The translations under genes and the position numbers were made by a program. From Corallococcus caeni (GTDB lineage: Bacteria > Myxococcota > Myxococcia > Myxococcales > Myxococcaceae): a DNA stretch of 64,000 nt. The first letter of the stretch is position 1. Each line of letters opens with the position of its first letter. Shown piece by piece: positions 18,190 to 26,337 of the stretch. The stretch is taken from contig NZ_BTTW01000008.1 in NCBI RefSeq assembly GCF_036245865.1, forward strand, positions 288,396 through 352,395. The letters are read 5' to 3'. Below the pieces are notes generated by a model. It did not search any database, was not told where the DNA came from, and saw only the letters and a list, made by a program, of their open reading frames with translations.

Positions 18190-18816
18190 TCAGGAGTGCT
18201 CCAGCACGACGCCTTCGATGACGTTGGCCACACCCTGGCACTTGTCGGTGGCCGTCTCGATGAGGTCGAGGATCTCCTTCCACTTGATGATGGTCAGGGT
18301 ATCCACGCCGCTCTTGAACAGACGGCCCATGCCCGCGCGCAGGACTTCATCCGCCTGCGTCTCCAACTGCTTGATCTCCTTGCAGCCCGCGAGGATCTGC
18401 TCCGGCTTCTTGATGAGCCGCAGCGCCGCGACGACCTCCTGCACCTTCTGCGTGGAGAGCACCAGCAGCCGCGCCAGCTCCGTGGCGTCCGGCCGGCTGG
18501 ATTCAATCTCGTAGTACAGCAGGCGCGCCGCCGCCGCGTTGGTCAGGTCCAGCACGTCGTCGATGCGCGACAGGAGCGTGTGGATCTGCGCCCGGTCGAA
18601 CGGGGTGATGAACTGCTGGTGGAGGCGGTTGAAGGCCGCGTGGGTGACCTCGTCGCCCCGGTGCTCCACGTCCTTGAGCGCCTGGACGCGCGTGGGCACG
18701 TCCCGGTAGTCCGCCAGGAGCTCGTGCAGGAGCTTCGCTCCCTCGACGGTCCTCGCGCATTGCGCGTCGAAGTCGTCGAAGAACTCGTCCGACTTCGGCA
18801 TCAGCTTTTCGAGCAT
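18190..18816 (-). CDS. DUF47 / PhoU-like phosphate transport regulator
   Basis: 208 aa, all helical, matching the DUF47 (PhoU-fold) family that is regularly encoded next to PiT transporters. It has the conserved acidic/His face (LKDVEHRGDEVTHAAFNRL; LSRIDDVLDLTNAA; KQLETQADEVL; WKEILDLIETATDKC). PhoU-fold proteins bind metal clusters and modulate transporter activity. It is the first gene of a two-gene operon with pit (1-bp gap). The start at 18816 gives MLEKLMPKSDEFF, typical for this family. Confidence 0.88.
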   Translation of the reverse strand: MLEKLMPKSDEFFDDFDAQCARTVEGAKLLHELLADYRDVPTRVQALKDVEHRGDEVTHAAFNRLHQQFITPFDRAQIHTLLSRIDDVLDLTNAAAARLLYYEIESSRPDATELARLLVLSTQKVQEVVAALRLIKKPEQILAGCKEIKQLETQADEVLRAGMGRLFKSGVDTLTIIKWKEILDLIETATDKCQGVANVIEGVVLEHS

Positions 18817-18881
18817 GGGATCTCCCTCGGCGCCTGGAGGGACAGGCGCGGTCCGCCGCGGGAGGTCGGTGGCGCTTGGGT

Positions 18882-18899
18882 GTGACGCTCCCGTGACGC
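18882..18899 (-). promoter_or_regulatory. Candidate Pho box (two 7-bp direct repeats, 4-bp spacer)
   Basis: Read on the minus strand the sequence is GCGTCAC GGGA GCGTCAC: two identical heptamers with an 11-bp period, as in PhoB/PhoP boxes (CTGTCAT-N4-CTGTCAT). A weaker third half (AGTCACT) precedes it. It lies about 66 bp upstream of the DUF47 ATG, a sensible distance for activating the DUF47-pit operon under phosphate limitation. Assignment rests on spacing, repeat core (GTCA) and target gene. Confidence 0.55.
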
Positions 18900-18990
18900 G
18901 GGGAGTGACTACCCTACCTGGAGAGATTCGCCAGTCTTCCGTGCAAAAACGTACGGATTCCAGGGGGTTGCGCTTGACGCAAGGGGCCGC

Positions 18991-19653
18991 TCAGACGACG
19001 CGGTTGCGCAGCTCCTCGAAGAACCCCACCCACAGCTGCCACATCTCCTCGGCGCCGCGGGTGATGGTGGCCAGCTCCGCGTCGGTGTACTGGAGCCCCA
19101 CCGTGTGGCCGGCCGTCTCCACGTGGTCAGGCTCCTGCTTCACGTGGATGTCCACCCACGGCAGGGACTTGAGGCCCGTGGTGCGGCGCACCAGCTTGCC
19201 CAGCTTGGCCACCATGGTGAGGTCCGCCACCTCCGTGCCGTAGAGGAAGCCCAGGCCGGTGAGGTGGCTCTCCGTGGAGCGCTGGTAGCCGTCGATGAGC
19301 CGGCGCGTGGCGGGCGTCATGTCCGCCTCCGACACGCCCGCCTTCGTGAAGCCCGCGTCCGTCATCGTCTGGATGAAGAAGCGCTCGTGCGCGCGCGCCG
19401 GGTCTCCCTCGCCCACCTCCTGGTTCAGGATGTGGGTCACCGCCGTCTTCATCTCCATCTGCGGACAGACGGCGATGAGCTTGCTCAGGAAGTTGGGGAA
19501 GTAGTGCAGGGGGTGCCACCACTGTCCCAGCACCATCTCCGCCTGATCGTGGCTGAAGGCCTTCTCGTCCACCACCTCGAAGAAACGATGCTTGATGAGC
19601 TGCTCACGGTGGGGGTTCTTCGCGAGCGCCGCCTCGATGGTCTGGTTCCGCAT
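18991..19653 (-). CDS. Haem-oxygenase-like di-iron oxidase family protein (iron-containing redox enzyme)
   Basis: 220 aa helical protein. Ligand-type residues of the TenA/PqqC/UndA/CADD fold can be seen: an acidic residue in QAEMVLGQWWHPLHYFP, NQEVGEGDPARAHERF, and the spaced set DIHVKQEPDHVET (H-x4-E-x2-H). Family members use two irons or no metal to oxidise fatty acids, amino acids or amines; UndA makes terminal alkenes from fatty acids. ATG 19653 is selected because the upstream in-frame extension crosses the divergent promoter region. It is divergent from a fatty acid desaturase, which suggests a lipid substrate. Confidence 0.72.
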   Translation of the reverse strand: MRNQTIEAALAKNPHREQLIKHRFFEVVDEKAFSHDQAEMVLGQWWHPLHYFPNFLSKLIAVCPQMEMKTAVTHILNQEVGEGDPARAHERFFIQTMTDAGFTKAGVSEADMTPATRRLIDGYQRSTESHLTGLGFLYGTEVADLTMVAKLGKLVRRTTGLKSLPWVDIHVKQEPDHVETAGHTVGLQYTDAELATITRGAEEMWQLWVGFFEELRNRVV

Positions 19654-19876
19654 TGCCGCCTCCAGGTTGAGGTCCAAAAGGGCTGGGTCGGCGTTTATCA
19701 CAAGGCAGTGCTGAGATTCTTGGAATAAAAGAAAGACAAGTTCAACGAGACTACGTTGTTTACCGTCAGTGTGGAACGTGCAGGCAGGCGTGGGTGGGCT
19801 GTTCGGGGTGGGGGGGGCCGTCCTACAGTCCGAAAATCGGCATTTCTCCCCTGATTCCTCTTGTCGTGGAAGGCGC

Positions 19877-20761
19877 ATGACCCTGTTCCGGCACCCTGAA
19901 GATCGCATCCCGGTCCTGATGTTCCTGAGTGTGTTCGCGCTCGACATGACGGTGTTCCTGACGGCGCGAAGCTGGTGGGTGCCGGTGCTGTGGTTCGGGC
20001 TGGGCATCATCCCCAAGGGGTGGATCTGCTCGTGGAACCACCACCACCAGCACCTGTCCTTCTTCAAGCACGCGCTGCCCAACCGCCTGTTGGAGATCGT
20101 CTTCGGCTTCCAGACGGGCGTGACCTCGCAGGCCTGGTTCCTCCACCACGTGCTGGGCCACCACAAGAACTACCTGGACCAGACGCAGGACGAGTCGCGC
20201 TGGAAGCGGGACGACGGCTCGACGATGGCGGAGCTGGAGTACTCGCTGAGCACGGCGCTGACCGCGTACCCGCGCGCGTTCCAGGTGGGCAGGAAGCAGC
20301 ACCCCAAGGCGCTGCGCGTGTTCGTGTGGATGGCCGCGCTCCAACTGGTGCTGCTGGCGGGGCTGTTCTGGGTGAACCCCTACAACGCGCTGTTCGTGTT
20401 CCTGTTGCCCATGGCGGCGTCGCTCTACGTGACGGTCTGGGCCACATACTTCCACCACGTGGGCCTGGACACCGCCAACCACTCGGAGGCCTCGTACAAC
20501 ATCCTCCACAAGGGCTACAACCTGATGACGGGCAACCTGGGCTACCACACCGCGCACCACACGCGGCACGGGCTGCACTGGTCCAAGCTGCCGGAGCTGC
20601 ACGCGCAGCTGGCGCGGGACATCCCCGCGAACCTCTACCGTCAGCCGGGCATCCCGTTCGTCTGGCGCGGCTCGGAGGAGAAGCTCGTGCTGAGCGAGCG
20701 CGAGGTCGAAACGCTCGCCGGCGGGCCCGTGGCCGACGGCGGGGAGAAGCTGGCCGCCTAG
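19877..20761 (+). CDS. Membrane fatty acid desaturase
   Basis: 294 aa from ATG 19877. Histidine-rich boxes are HHHQHLSFF, HHVLGHHKNY and HTAHHTRHGLHW, within four to five hydrophobic helices; these bind the two irons of the integral-membrane desaturase/hydroxylase superfamily. It differs from the 12.9-kb desaturase in box spacing and probably has a different regiospecificity or hydroxylates instead. It faces the haem-oxygenase-fold oxidase across a 223-bp AT-richer divergent promoter region. A strong hairpin follows its stop. Confidence 0.85.
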   Translation: MTLFRHPEDRIPVLMFLSVFALDMTVFLTARSWWVPVLWFGLGIIPKGWICSWNHHHQHLSFFKHALPNRLLEIVFGFQTGVTSQAWFLHHVLGHHKNYLDQTQDESRWKRDDGSTMAELEYSLSTALTAYPRAFQVGRKQHPKALRVFVWMAALQLVLLAGLFWVNPYNALFVFLLPMAASLYVTVWATYFHHVGLDTANHSEASYNILHKGYNLMTGNLGYHTAHHTRHGLHWSKLPELHAQLARDIPANLYRQPGIPFVWRGSEEKLVLSEREVETLAGGPVADGGEKLAA

Positions 20762-20783
20762 CGGTCCGGCGTCCCCGGGAACG

Positions 20784-20814
20784 CTTCGGCCGGAAGCACT
20801 GCTTCCGGCCGAAG
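20784..20814. terminator. Bidirectional hairpin terminator
   Basis: CTTCGGCCGGAAGC (20784-20797) and GCTTCCGGCCGAAG (20801-20814) are perfect complements with a 3-nt loop. The hairpin lies between the convergent desaturase (stop 20761) and M28 peptidase (stop 20823) and should terminate both. Confidence 0.8.
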
Positions 20815-20822
20815 GCGCCGCG

Positions 20823-22223
20823 CTACTGCGGCTGCGTCGTGCGGTTCGCCGCGATGTTGATGACGTTGAGCAGCAGGTCCTTCACGCGGCGGGGCTTGTT
20901 GCCGCCGTTGTCCTCGATGATCTTCTCGATGTCGTCATCCTGCCGGTGGTACTCGGGGATGAGGTCGCCGCCGCCCTCGGGGTTGGACAGGCCCTCGAAG
21001 AGGAAGAGGACGTCCTCGCCCTTGCGCCCGAAGGACGCGCCGTCCTGCCGGTCGCGGTAGACGTTGATGTCGCGGTTGATGCGGTCGAACGGATCCGCCA
21101 GCTGCTGGTTCGCCTGGTCCACCACGTCGCGGAAGTAGTTGGGCTGGCCCTTGGTGTTGGTGTCCACCACGGACAGGCGCTGATCATCCCAGCGGCCCAC
21201 CATGTCCGTGTTGATGACGCCGGCGATGTTCTTCAGCTCCACGCCGGGGATGGGGTGGTCCACGAAGTACTGCGAACCCACCAGCCCCTTCTCCTCCGCG
21301 CCCGTCCAGACGAACAGCACGGAGCGGTCCAGCTTGCCGTTCTTCGCGGCCTCCGCCAGCTCCGGCACCGCCGCCATCAGCACCGCGCTGCCGGACGCGT
21401 TGTCGTCCGCGCCGTTGTAGGCGTTGCCCTTGCGGTCCACGCCCACGTGGTCCAGGTGGGCCATCACGACAATCACCTCGTCCTTGTGCGGGCCGGTGCC
21501 GGGCAGCATGGCCATCGTGTTCACGGCCTGGCCCGTGGCGGTGGCCACCTGCTTGAGCTCCTCCACGCCGCGCTGCTTGCCGGAGCGCGCCGGGACGGCG
21601 CTCTGTCCCGCCGCCTTCATCGTCTGCTCGTACTGCTGGTTGAGCAGCTTCAGCGTGTCCTTGGGCATCTTCTCGTCCAGGTAGAAGCCCTCCTGGAACG
21701 TCTCGTGGCCGAACTGCTTGTGCTCGGCGTGCCCGGCATGAGCCGCGCCCGCCGCCTCGCCGGCCTTGTCCGCGCCCAGCCAGGAGTAGACGTTGAACTT
21801 CTGCTGGAAGGGGTTCTCCGGGTTGTTGGAGTTCGGCCCCACGAGCCCGTACTTCTCCGCGTGCGCCTGCACGTAGGCGGAAGCCGCGTCCAGGCCCGCG
21901 GAAGGGCTGTCACGCCCCTTCAGCGCGTCCGACGCCAGGTACTCGATGTGCTTCATCGGATCCGAGTCGTCCGACACGGGCGGCTCGGTGGGGGCCTCCG
22001 GCGGCACCGGCGGCGTGGTGGCGGGCGGCGGCAGCGACAGCACCGGCGGCGGCGCCGGCAGTTGCGGCAGCTTGGACCCGGGACGCGCGCCGGAGGACTC
22101 GAAGCCGTCCTTCCACGCGATGGGGCGGTTGCGCGTCTTCGCCTCCGCGCTCCGGGTGTCCTGCGACGACAGCCGCGAGACGGAGGTGAGGGGACGCGAG
22201 CTGTCGTTGATCTTCGAGGCCAT
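20823..22223 (-). CDS. M28-family zinc aminopeptidase
   Basis: 466 aa. The M28 di-zinc site is clear: AHLDHVG (His, Asp), NGADDNASG (bridging Asp), TGAEEKGLVGS (catalytic Glu pair), INTDMVGR (Asp) and EYHRQDDD (His). The first 95 residues are a Ser/Arg segment then a Pro-rich linker, with no recognisable Sec signal, yet M28 enzymes of this group usually act outside the cell; export by another route is possible. It contains a PA-like insertion between about 120 and 240. It stands alone, convergent with the desaturase. Confidence 0.88.
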   Translation of the reverse strand: MASKINDSSRPLTSVSRLSSQDTRSAEAKTRNRPIAWKDGFESSGARPGSKLPQLPAPPPVLSLPPPATTPPVPPEAPTEPPVSDDSDPMKHIEYLASDALKGRDSPSAGLDAASAYVQAHAEKYGLVGPNSNNPENPFQQKFNVYSWLGADKAGEAAGAAHAGHAEHKQFGHETFQEGFYLDEKMPKDTLKLLNQQYEQTMKAAGQSAVPARSGKQRGVEELKQVATATGQAVNTMAMLPGTGPHKDEVIVVMAHLDHVGVDRKGNAYNGADDNASGSAVLMAAVPELAEAAKNGKLDRSVLFVWTGAEEKGLVGSQYFVDHPIPGVELKNIAGVINTDMVGRWDDQRLSVVDTNTKGQPNYFRDVVDQANQQLADPFDRINRDINVYRDRQDGASFGRKGEDVLFLFEGLSNPEGGGDLIPEYHRQDDDIEKIIEDNGGNKPRRVKDLLLNVINIAANRTTQPQ

Positions 22224-22544
22224 GGTGGGGGAGTCCGGGGGAGGAACCGCGCTCCCCAGATTATCCGACCGCCCCGGTCAGGAGTTGTGCGCCACGGCAA
22301 AGTTCCGCCCGCGCGCGGTTCATTCCCTGAATCCAGGTTTCACGAGCACGCCCGCGCGTGAGACGCCCTGCCGCTCCGCGTGAGACCGGGACCGTCACAC
22401 GGAGCATGTTTCATGTAACATGAAACGCTACTCTTGTTTTCTCATGCAATGAATTGCAAGAGTGAAAATAGACGGACTTCGGGTGTTGGCGCGCGGAGTG
22501 CAGTGGGGTCGCGGGCAGTCCACCCCCACACCAAGAGGTAGTGC
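22224..22544. other. Intergenic promoter region, 321 bp, divergent
   Basis: The region separates the M28 peptidase (minus) from a lipoprotein gene (plus). Its right half is unusually AT-rich for this genome. It contains a perfect 19-bp palindrome at 22408-22426 and a second dyad, TGCAAT-GA-ATTGCA, at 22445-22458. The left half shows no gene or structure that I can support. Confidence 0.6.
22408..22426. promoter_or_regulatory. Perfect 19-bp palindrome, probable repressor operator
   Basis: GTTTCATGTAACATGAAAC: nine-base arms around a single central base, with no mismatch. Size and symmetry are typical of a TetR-family or similar dimeric repressor site. It sits 119 bp upstream of the lipoprotein ATG at 22545 in an AT-rich stretch, with another dyad 19 bp further on. 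The regulator is not in this window. Confidence 0.6.
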
Positions 22545-23357
22545 ATGCACCTGAAGATGACGGGTTCCCTGCTGGCGTCCCTGCTGTTGAGCATGACGGG
22601 TTGCGCGGGCGGCGACGACAGCCAGTCCGCCGGTTCGCTGAGCGCGCAGGAGTCCGCGGCGTCCCAGTGTGTGAAGAAGTTCGACGGCATCACGACGTGT
22701 GCGTTGGGCCGGGCGAAAGTCGACTCCGTCGCGGACGGGCTGGCGGTGTCGGGGTTGCTGACCCAGAAGGACGGCGTCTCCAGCAGCTTCGCGCAGGCCG
22801 TGAAGTGGGAGCAGCGCGTGGCGATGAGCCTGGGCGCGCAGGGCGGCTACCAGCTGGCCGCGCGCGATGGGGATCAGGTCGTCAGCACGCTGAAGGTCAC
22901 CCCGGGCCGTGAGGCGAACTCGGTCAACATGCTGCCCACGTTCACGGGCTCGCCGGGCGGCTCCGCGTACCGGATGAACGTCTACCTCGGCGGCGTGCTC
23001 CAGGGCTCCAGCCCGCAACCGGCCGGGATGATGATCGTCTTCCACAACTTCAGGGACTTCCTCCGCTGGGCGGAGATGCACCACTTCTTCCTGAACGACT
23101 TCGACATCGACGGGCTGTCCACCGGCTCCGCGGAGACGAACGTGGGCGCGTGCGTGTGGCGCCTGGACGCGGAGAAGAACACCTTCACGGTGGACATCAA
23201 CGGCAAGTCCATCACGGGTGACTCGGTGGAGTTCATCGAGACCATCGCGGATGGCGCGTACCCGTACCGTCATTTCACGGGCATCGACACGAACGCCATC
23301 GCCGGCCAGTACACCATCCGGTCGGAGTCCATCACTCAGCCCACGGGCGTGAAGTAG
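22545..23357 (+). CDS. Exported lipoprotein of unknown function
   Basis: 270 aa. The signal peptide is MHLKMTGSLLASLLLSMTGC with lipobox SMTGC, followed by an acidic/Ser-rich tether (AGGDDSQSAGS). The mature part is a mixed beta-rich domain with two early Cys (SQCVKKFDGITTCALG) that may form a disulphide, and a late NTFTVDINGKSITGDS segment. ATG 22545 has a gaggtag ribosome-binding site. An operator-like palindrome upstream suggests controlled expression. No family recognised. Confidence 0.75.
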   Translation: MHLKMTGSLLASLLLSMTGCAGGDDSQSAGSLSAQESAASQCVKKFDGITTCALGRAKVDSVADGLAVSGLLTQKDGVSSSFAQAVKWEQRVAMSLGAQGGYQLAARDGDQVVSTLKVTPGREANSVNMLPTFTGSPGGSAYRMNVYLGGVLQGSSPQPAGMMIVFHNFRDFLRWAEMHHFFLNDFDIDGLSTGSAETNVGACVWRLDAEKNTFTVDINGKSITGDSVEFIETIADGAYPYRHFTGIDTNAIAGQYTIRSESITQPTGVK

Positions 23358-23369
23358 CAGGGAAGACGT

Positions 23370-23401
23370 GCCGGACGGGGGCTTTCCGCATCCCGTCCGG
23401 C
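23370..23401. terminator. Bidirectional hairpin terminator
   Basis: GCCGGACGGG (23370-23379) pairs with CCCGTCCGGC (23392-23401) over a 12-nt loop. It lies between the convergent lipoprotein gene (stop 23357) and the lytic transglycosylase gene (stop 23411). Confidence 0.72.
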
Positions 23402-23410
23402 GTCGTGCCG

Positions 23411-25861
23411 CTAGCGTCCTCCGGAGACGGAGGACGTGGGCGTCGCCACGTTGCGACCGCTGCCGCCCACGCCGGTGGCGGGGCTCACCGTGGGCGTGCG
23501 CGTGGCCTCCAGCGGGGCCTTTCGCGCCGGCGCGAAGGAGGCCGGGACTTCGTTCGCGTAGAGCAGCTTGTAGGCGCTGTAGCTGCTGAGCACGCGCTTC
23601 ACGTAGTCGCGCGTCTCGTCGAAGGCGATGTGCTCCACCCACTCGTCCATCTCCGCCTGGGGCAGGGCCTTGCGCCAGCGCTCCACTGCCGCGGGGCCCG
23701 CGTTGTAGGCCGCCACCGCGTAGGCGGGGTTGCCGTCGAAGTGCTTGAGCAGCGAGCCCAGGTACGCCGCGCCCAGCCGGATGTTCTGCGCGGGCTGGAG
23801 CAGCGACGACACCTCGAACGAGGCCAGCTTGAGCGAGTCCGCCACCTGCTGCGCCGTCTGGGGCATGAGCTGCGCGAGCCCCAGCGCCCCGGTGGAGGAG
23901 CGCGCGGTCGGGTTGAACCGGCTCTCCTCGCGGATGAGGCCCTGCAGGAGGTCCGGATCCACGCGCGCGGCCTTCGAGTAGCTCTGGATGAGCGGCCGGA
24001 ACGCGAGCGGCCACGTCGCCTCCCACACCGGGCGGGACGCGGCGCTCAAGGGGCCCGCGGCCTCCTGGCGCAGCGTCACGCGGGCCACCTGCCGCGTGGC
24101 CCGGCCCCGGCCGGTGCGGCGCATGGTCTGGTAGAGCAGCCGCGCGGGCGCCTCCGCCAGGCCGCGCGTGTCCACCGCGAGCAACTCCTCCACCACGCCC
24201 GGCTGTCCCAGGCGCAACAGCTCCACGCCCGCCGCGAAGCGCGGATCCTTCTGGAGCGCGCCCGGGGGCAGGGGCCAGACCTCGTCGTTGGCCGGCGCGG
24301 CGGTGTTCAGCGTCTTCGCGGGGACGGCCTGCGCGGCGGCCTCCGTCAGCCGTGCCAGCCGCTCCGGCGCGTGCCGCGCCAGCCGCGTGCGGGAGAGCAG
24401 CCCGTACCAGGCCGTGGGCCGCTCGGTGGCGATGAGCTCATAGCGCGCGAGCGCCGCGTCCAGCGCGCCGCCGTTCTCCTGGACCCGCGCCTGCCAGTAG
24501 CGCGCGCGCCACAGGGCCTCGTCGGTGCGCGCGGCCTCCGGCAGCTGCTCCACCGCCATCAGCGACGCCAGGCCCGGCTGCGTCTCGCCCTGGCGCAGGT
24601 GCAGCCAGAAGGCGCGGAAGAGGGCCTCGGCGGCGAAGTTGCCGGCGGAGTAGCGCTTCGCCAGCGCCTCGTAGTTGCGCAGCGCTTCGTCCGCGCGGCC
24701 CAGGCGCTGCTGCGTCCACGCCTCGAAGAACAGCGCGTCGTCCGCGTAGCCGTGCTCCGGGTAGTCGCGCGCCAGCGTGGCGTAGGTGTCCACCGCGGCC
24801 TCCGGCTGCACCACCGACTGCGAATAGGCGAGCAGGTAGAGCGCCTGCGGCCGCTGCTCGGGCGACTGGCACTCGCGCGCCACGGGCTCCAGCACCTGGA
24901 TGGCGCGGCGGTGCTGGCGCTCCTTGCGCAGGGCGCGGCCCAGGGTGAGCTGGGCGCGGCAGGCCATTTCATCCGGGAGCTCCGTGCGGGGGCCTGAGCG
25001 GGCCAGCATGTTCATGGCCGCGACGTTCTGGTGCAGCTCCACCAGCGCCTCCGCGCGGCGCACGCGCCACTTCATGGGCAGGGGCAGGTCGCGCAGCATG
25101 GCGCGCGCGCGGTCCGCCTCCCTGGACAGCGGCGCGGTGGCCCAGACCTCCAGCAGCGCGCGGTGCTCCGCGTTGTACTGCCCCGCCGCGCGCGCCAGGT
25201 CGCAGTACGCGAGCAGCGCCTTCATCCGAAGCGCATCCGGGCCGCGGGCCTGCCGGCTGTCGATGAACTCCTGGAGCGCGGCCAGCGCCTCCGGGATGCG
25301 CAGCTGCTTCTTGAGCACGCGCGCCATGGTGAAGCGTGCCTCGGGGTAGAGCGGGGAGCCCGGGCTCACCGCGCCGTACTGCTCCGCCGCGCGCAGCGGC
25401 TTGTGCAGCCGCTCATGCGACTGCGCGGCCCGCATCAGGCAGTGGTCGCGCAAGGGGACGTAGTCCTCCGCGAGCGCGGTGAACTCCGCGGCGGCGGTGG
25501 TGAAGTCGCGCGCGAGGAACGCGCTCTGGGCCTGGAGGAAGCGGCCGGGCAGGGAAGGGGGGGACTCCGTGGCGAGCAGCGCCCGCGCGGACTTGTACCG
25601 GCCCCGGTCGAACTCCGCCTTCGCCTTCGCCAGCAGGCCGTCGGTGAAGTAGGGCGCCAGCCGCTCCGGCCCGAAGGCCTCCGCCGTCACCTCGTCCTGG
25701 GAGGGCTGCGCCGTCGGCGTGTCGAGCAGGGCCTCCAGCTTCTCTTCCGACATCACGTCGCCGGAGTCGTCCTCACCCGGCGCCTGCGCCCACGCGGCGC
25801 CCGGAGCCCACAGGCCCGCGCAAGCAAGCAAGACCGCAGCTGTTCCTCGAAGTCCGTCCAT
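23411..25861 (-). CDS. slt: Soluble lytic murein transglycosylase with TPR-like superhelix
   Basis: 816 aa from ATG 25861, preceded by gaggg. A Sec signal peptide (GTAAVLLACAGLWAPGAAWA) precedes an acidic segment. About 550 residues of TPR-like helical hairpins follow, like the doughnut of Slt70. The C-terminal SLT domain has catalytic Glu in GLIREESRFNP, then STGALGLAQLMPQTA, NIRLGAAYLGSLL, AVAAYNAGPAAVERW and ETRDYVKRVL. It cleaves the MurNAc-GlcNAc bond to 1,6-anhydroMurNAc in periplasmic peptidoglycan. It is longer than E. coli Slt70 (about 620 aa), mostly in the TPR part. Confidence 0.9.
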   Translation of the reverse strand: MDGLRGTAAVLLACAGLWAPGAAWAQAPGEDDSGDVMSEEKLEALLDTPTAQPSQDEVTAEAFGPERLAPYFTDGLLAKAKAEFDRGRYKSARALLATESPPSLPGRFLQAQSAFLARDFTTAAAEFTALAEDYVPLRDHCLMRAAQSHERLHKPLRAAEQYGAVSPGSPLYPEARFTMARVLKKQLRIPEALAALQEFIDSRQARGPDALRMKALLAYCDLARAAGQYNAEHRALLEVWATAPLSREADRARAMLRDLPLPMKWRVRRAEALVELHQNVAAMNMLARSGPRTELPDEMACRAQLTLGRALRKERQHRRAIQVLEPVARECQSPEQRPQALYLLAYSQSVVQPEAAVDTYATLARDYPEHGYADDALFFEAWTQQRLGRADEALRNYEALAKRYSAGNFAAEALFRAFWLHLRQGETQPGLASLMAVEQLPEAARTDEALWRARYWQARVQENGGALDAALARYELIATERPTAWYGLLSRTRLARHAPERLARLTEAAAQAVPAKTLNTAAPANDEVWPLPPGALQKDPRFAAGVELLRLGQPGVVEELLAVDTRGLAEAPARLLYQTMRRTGRGRATRQVARVTLRQEAAGPLSAASRPVWEATWPLAFRPLIQSYSKAARVDPDLLQGLIREESRFNPTARSSTGALGLAQLMPQTAQQVADSLKLASFEVSSLLQPAQNIRLGAAYLGSLLKHFDGNPAYAVAAYNAGPAAVERWRKALPQAEMDEWVEHIAFDETRDYVKRVLSSYSAYKLLYANEVPASFAPARKAPLEATRTPTVSPATGVGGSGRNVATPTSSVSGGR

Positions 25862-25951
25862 GCCAGCCCTCGTTCGTCCGCCAGGGACCCGGATGGATTG
25901 GCACTGCCGGTGCGCTTGGGACCTGTCCGGCTGACTGCTCGCCAGGCGCGC

Positions 25952-26080
25952 GTTGGCTTTCGTGCATCCCGCCCCAGGCACACATCCGGTGCGTTGCACG
26001 AAAGCCAACGGCCCGGCGGCCGCTCGACTGGTATCTGGGGTGCTACATACCCAGGGGCGCCTGCCTGCTGTCGAGCGGCC
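25952..26080. repeat. Twin inverted-repeat element, possible structured RNA or small mobile repeat
   Basis: First stem: GTTGGCTTTCGTGCA (25952-25966) with TGCACGAAAGCCAAC (25995-26009), 15 perfect pairs around 28 nt. Second stem, 8 bp later: GGCCGCTCGAC (26018-26028) with GTCGAGCGGCC (26070-26080), 11 perfect pairs, with a nested CTGGG (26035-26039) / CCCAG (26050-26054) stem inside. The element is too far from either flanking gene's end to be a terminator for them, since both genes start here. It may be a noncoding RNA, a leader structure or a REP/MITE-like repeat. Confidence 0.5.
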
Positions 26081-26232
26081 TGGAGCCCGGCCACGTCGAA
26101 CCCAGCGGAAACGTGGACGAACCCCTGCACCGCGCAGGTGCCGTCGCTGACCGTGGCTGGCGTCTGCCTTTGAGGCCCGCGCCCGGTGGACGGAACGTTG
26201 ACAAGGTGCGTCTGCGACAGGGCGTGAGGGCT

Positions 26233-26248
26233 TGTTACACGTGATACA
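26233..26248. promoter_or_regulatory. parS-like or dimeric regulator site upstream of menA
   Basis: TGTTACACGTGATACA has symmetrical TGT..CACGTG..ACA cores. Compared with the Bacillus-type parS consensus TGTTNCACGTGAAACA it differs at one position (T for A at base 13). It lies 90 bp before the menA ATG. It could be a degenerate ParB site or an unrelated operator built on CACGTG. Confidence 0.3.
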
Positions 26249-26337
26249 TGAGGGGAAGGAATGTGAGGCATTGCGTCCTCTTGCAGCCGGCGTGCTTGTA
26301 GCTTTACCGTGCGCCTGCTGCCCTCCCCCGGACATCC

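Larger units (their letters stand above)
25862..26337. other. 476-bp divergent intergenic region with two large hairpins
   Basis: The region separates slt (minus) from menA (plus). It holds two consecutive strong inverted repeats (25952-26009 and 26018-26080), a small CCTGC/GCAGG hairpin near 26130, a TTGACA hexamer at 26198-26203 without a clear -10 partner, and a parS-like 16-mer at 26233-26248. I see no convincing protein gene here on either strand. Confidence 0.6.

Noticed and set aside
12895-20761. A classical secondary-metabolite gene cluster around the radical SAM gene
   Set aside because: No PKS, NRPS, precursor peptide or dedicated transporter; neighbours are lipid and phosphate genes.
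22408-22426. ParB parS site at the perfect palindrome
   Set aside because: parS is a 16-mer with a CACGTG-type centre; this 19-mer has a different spacing between the half-sites.
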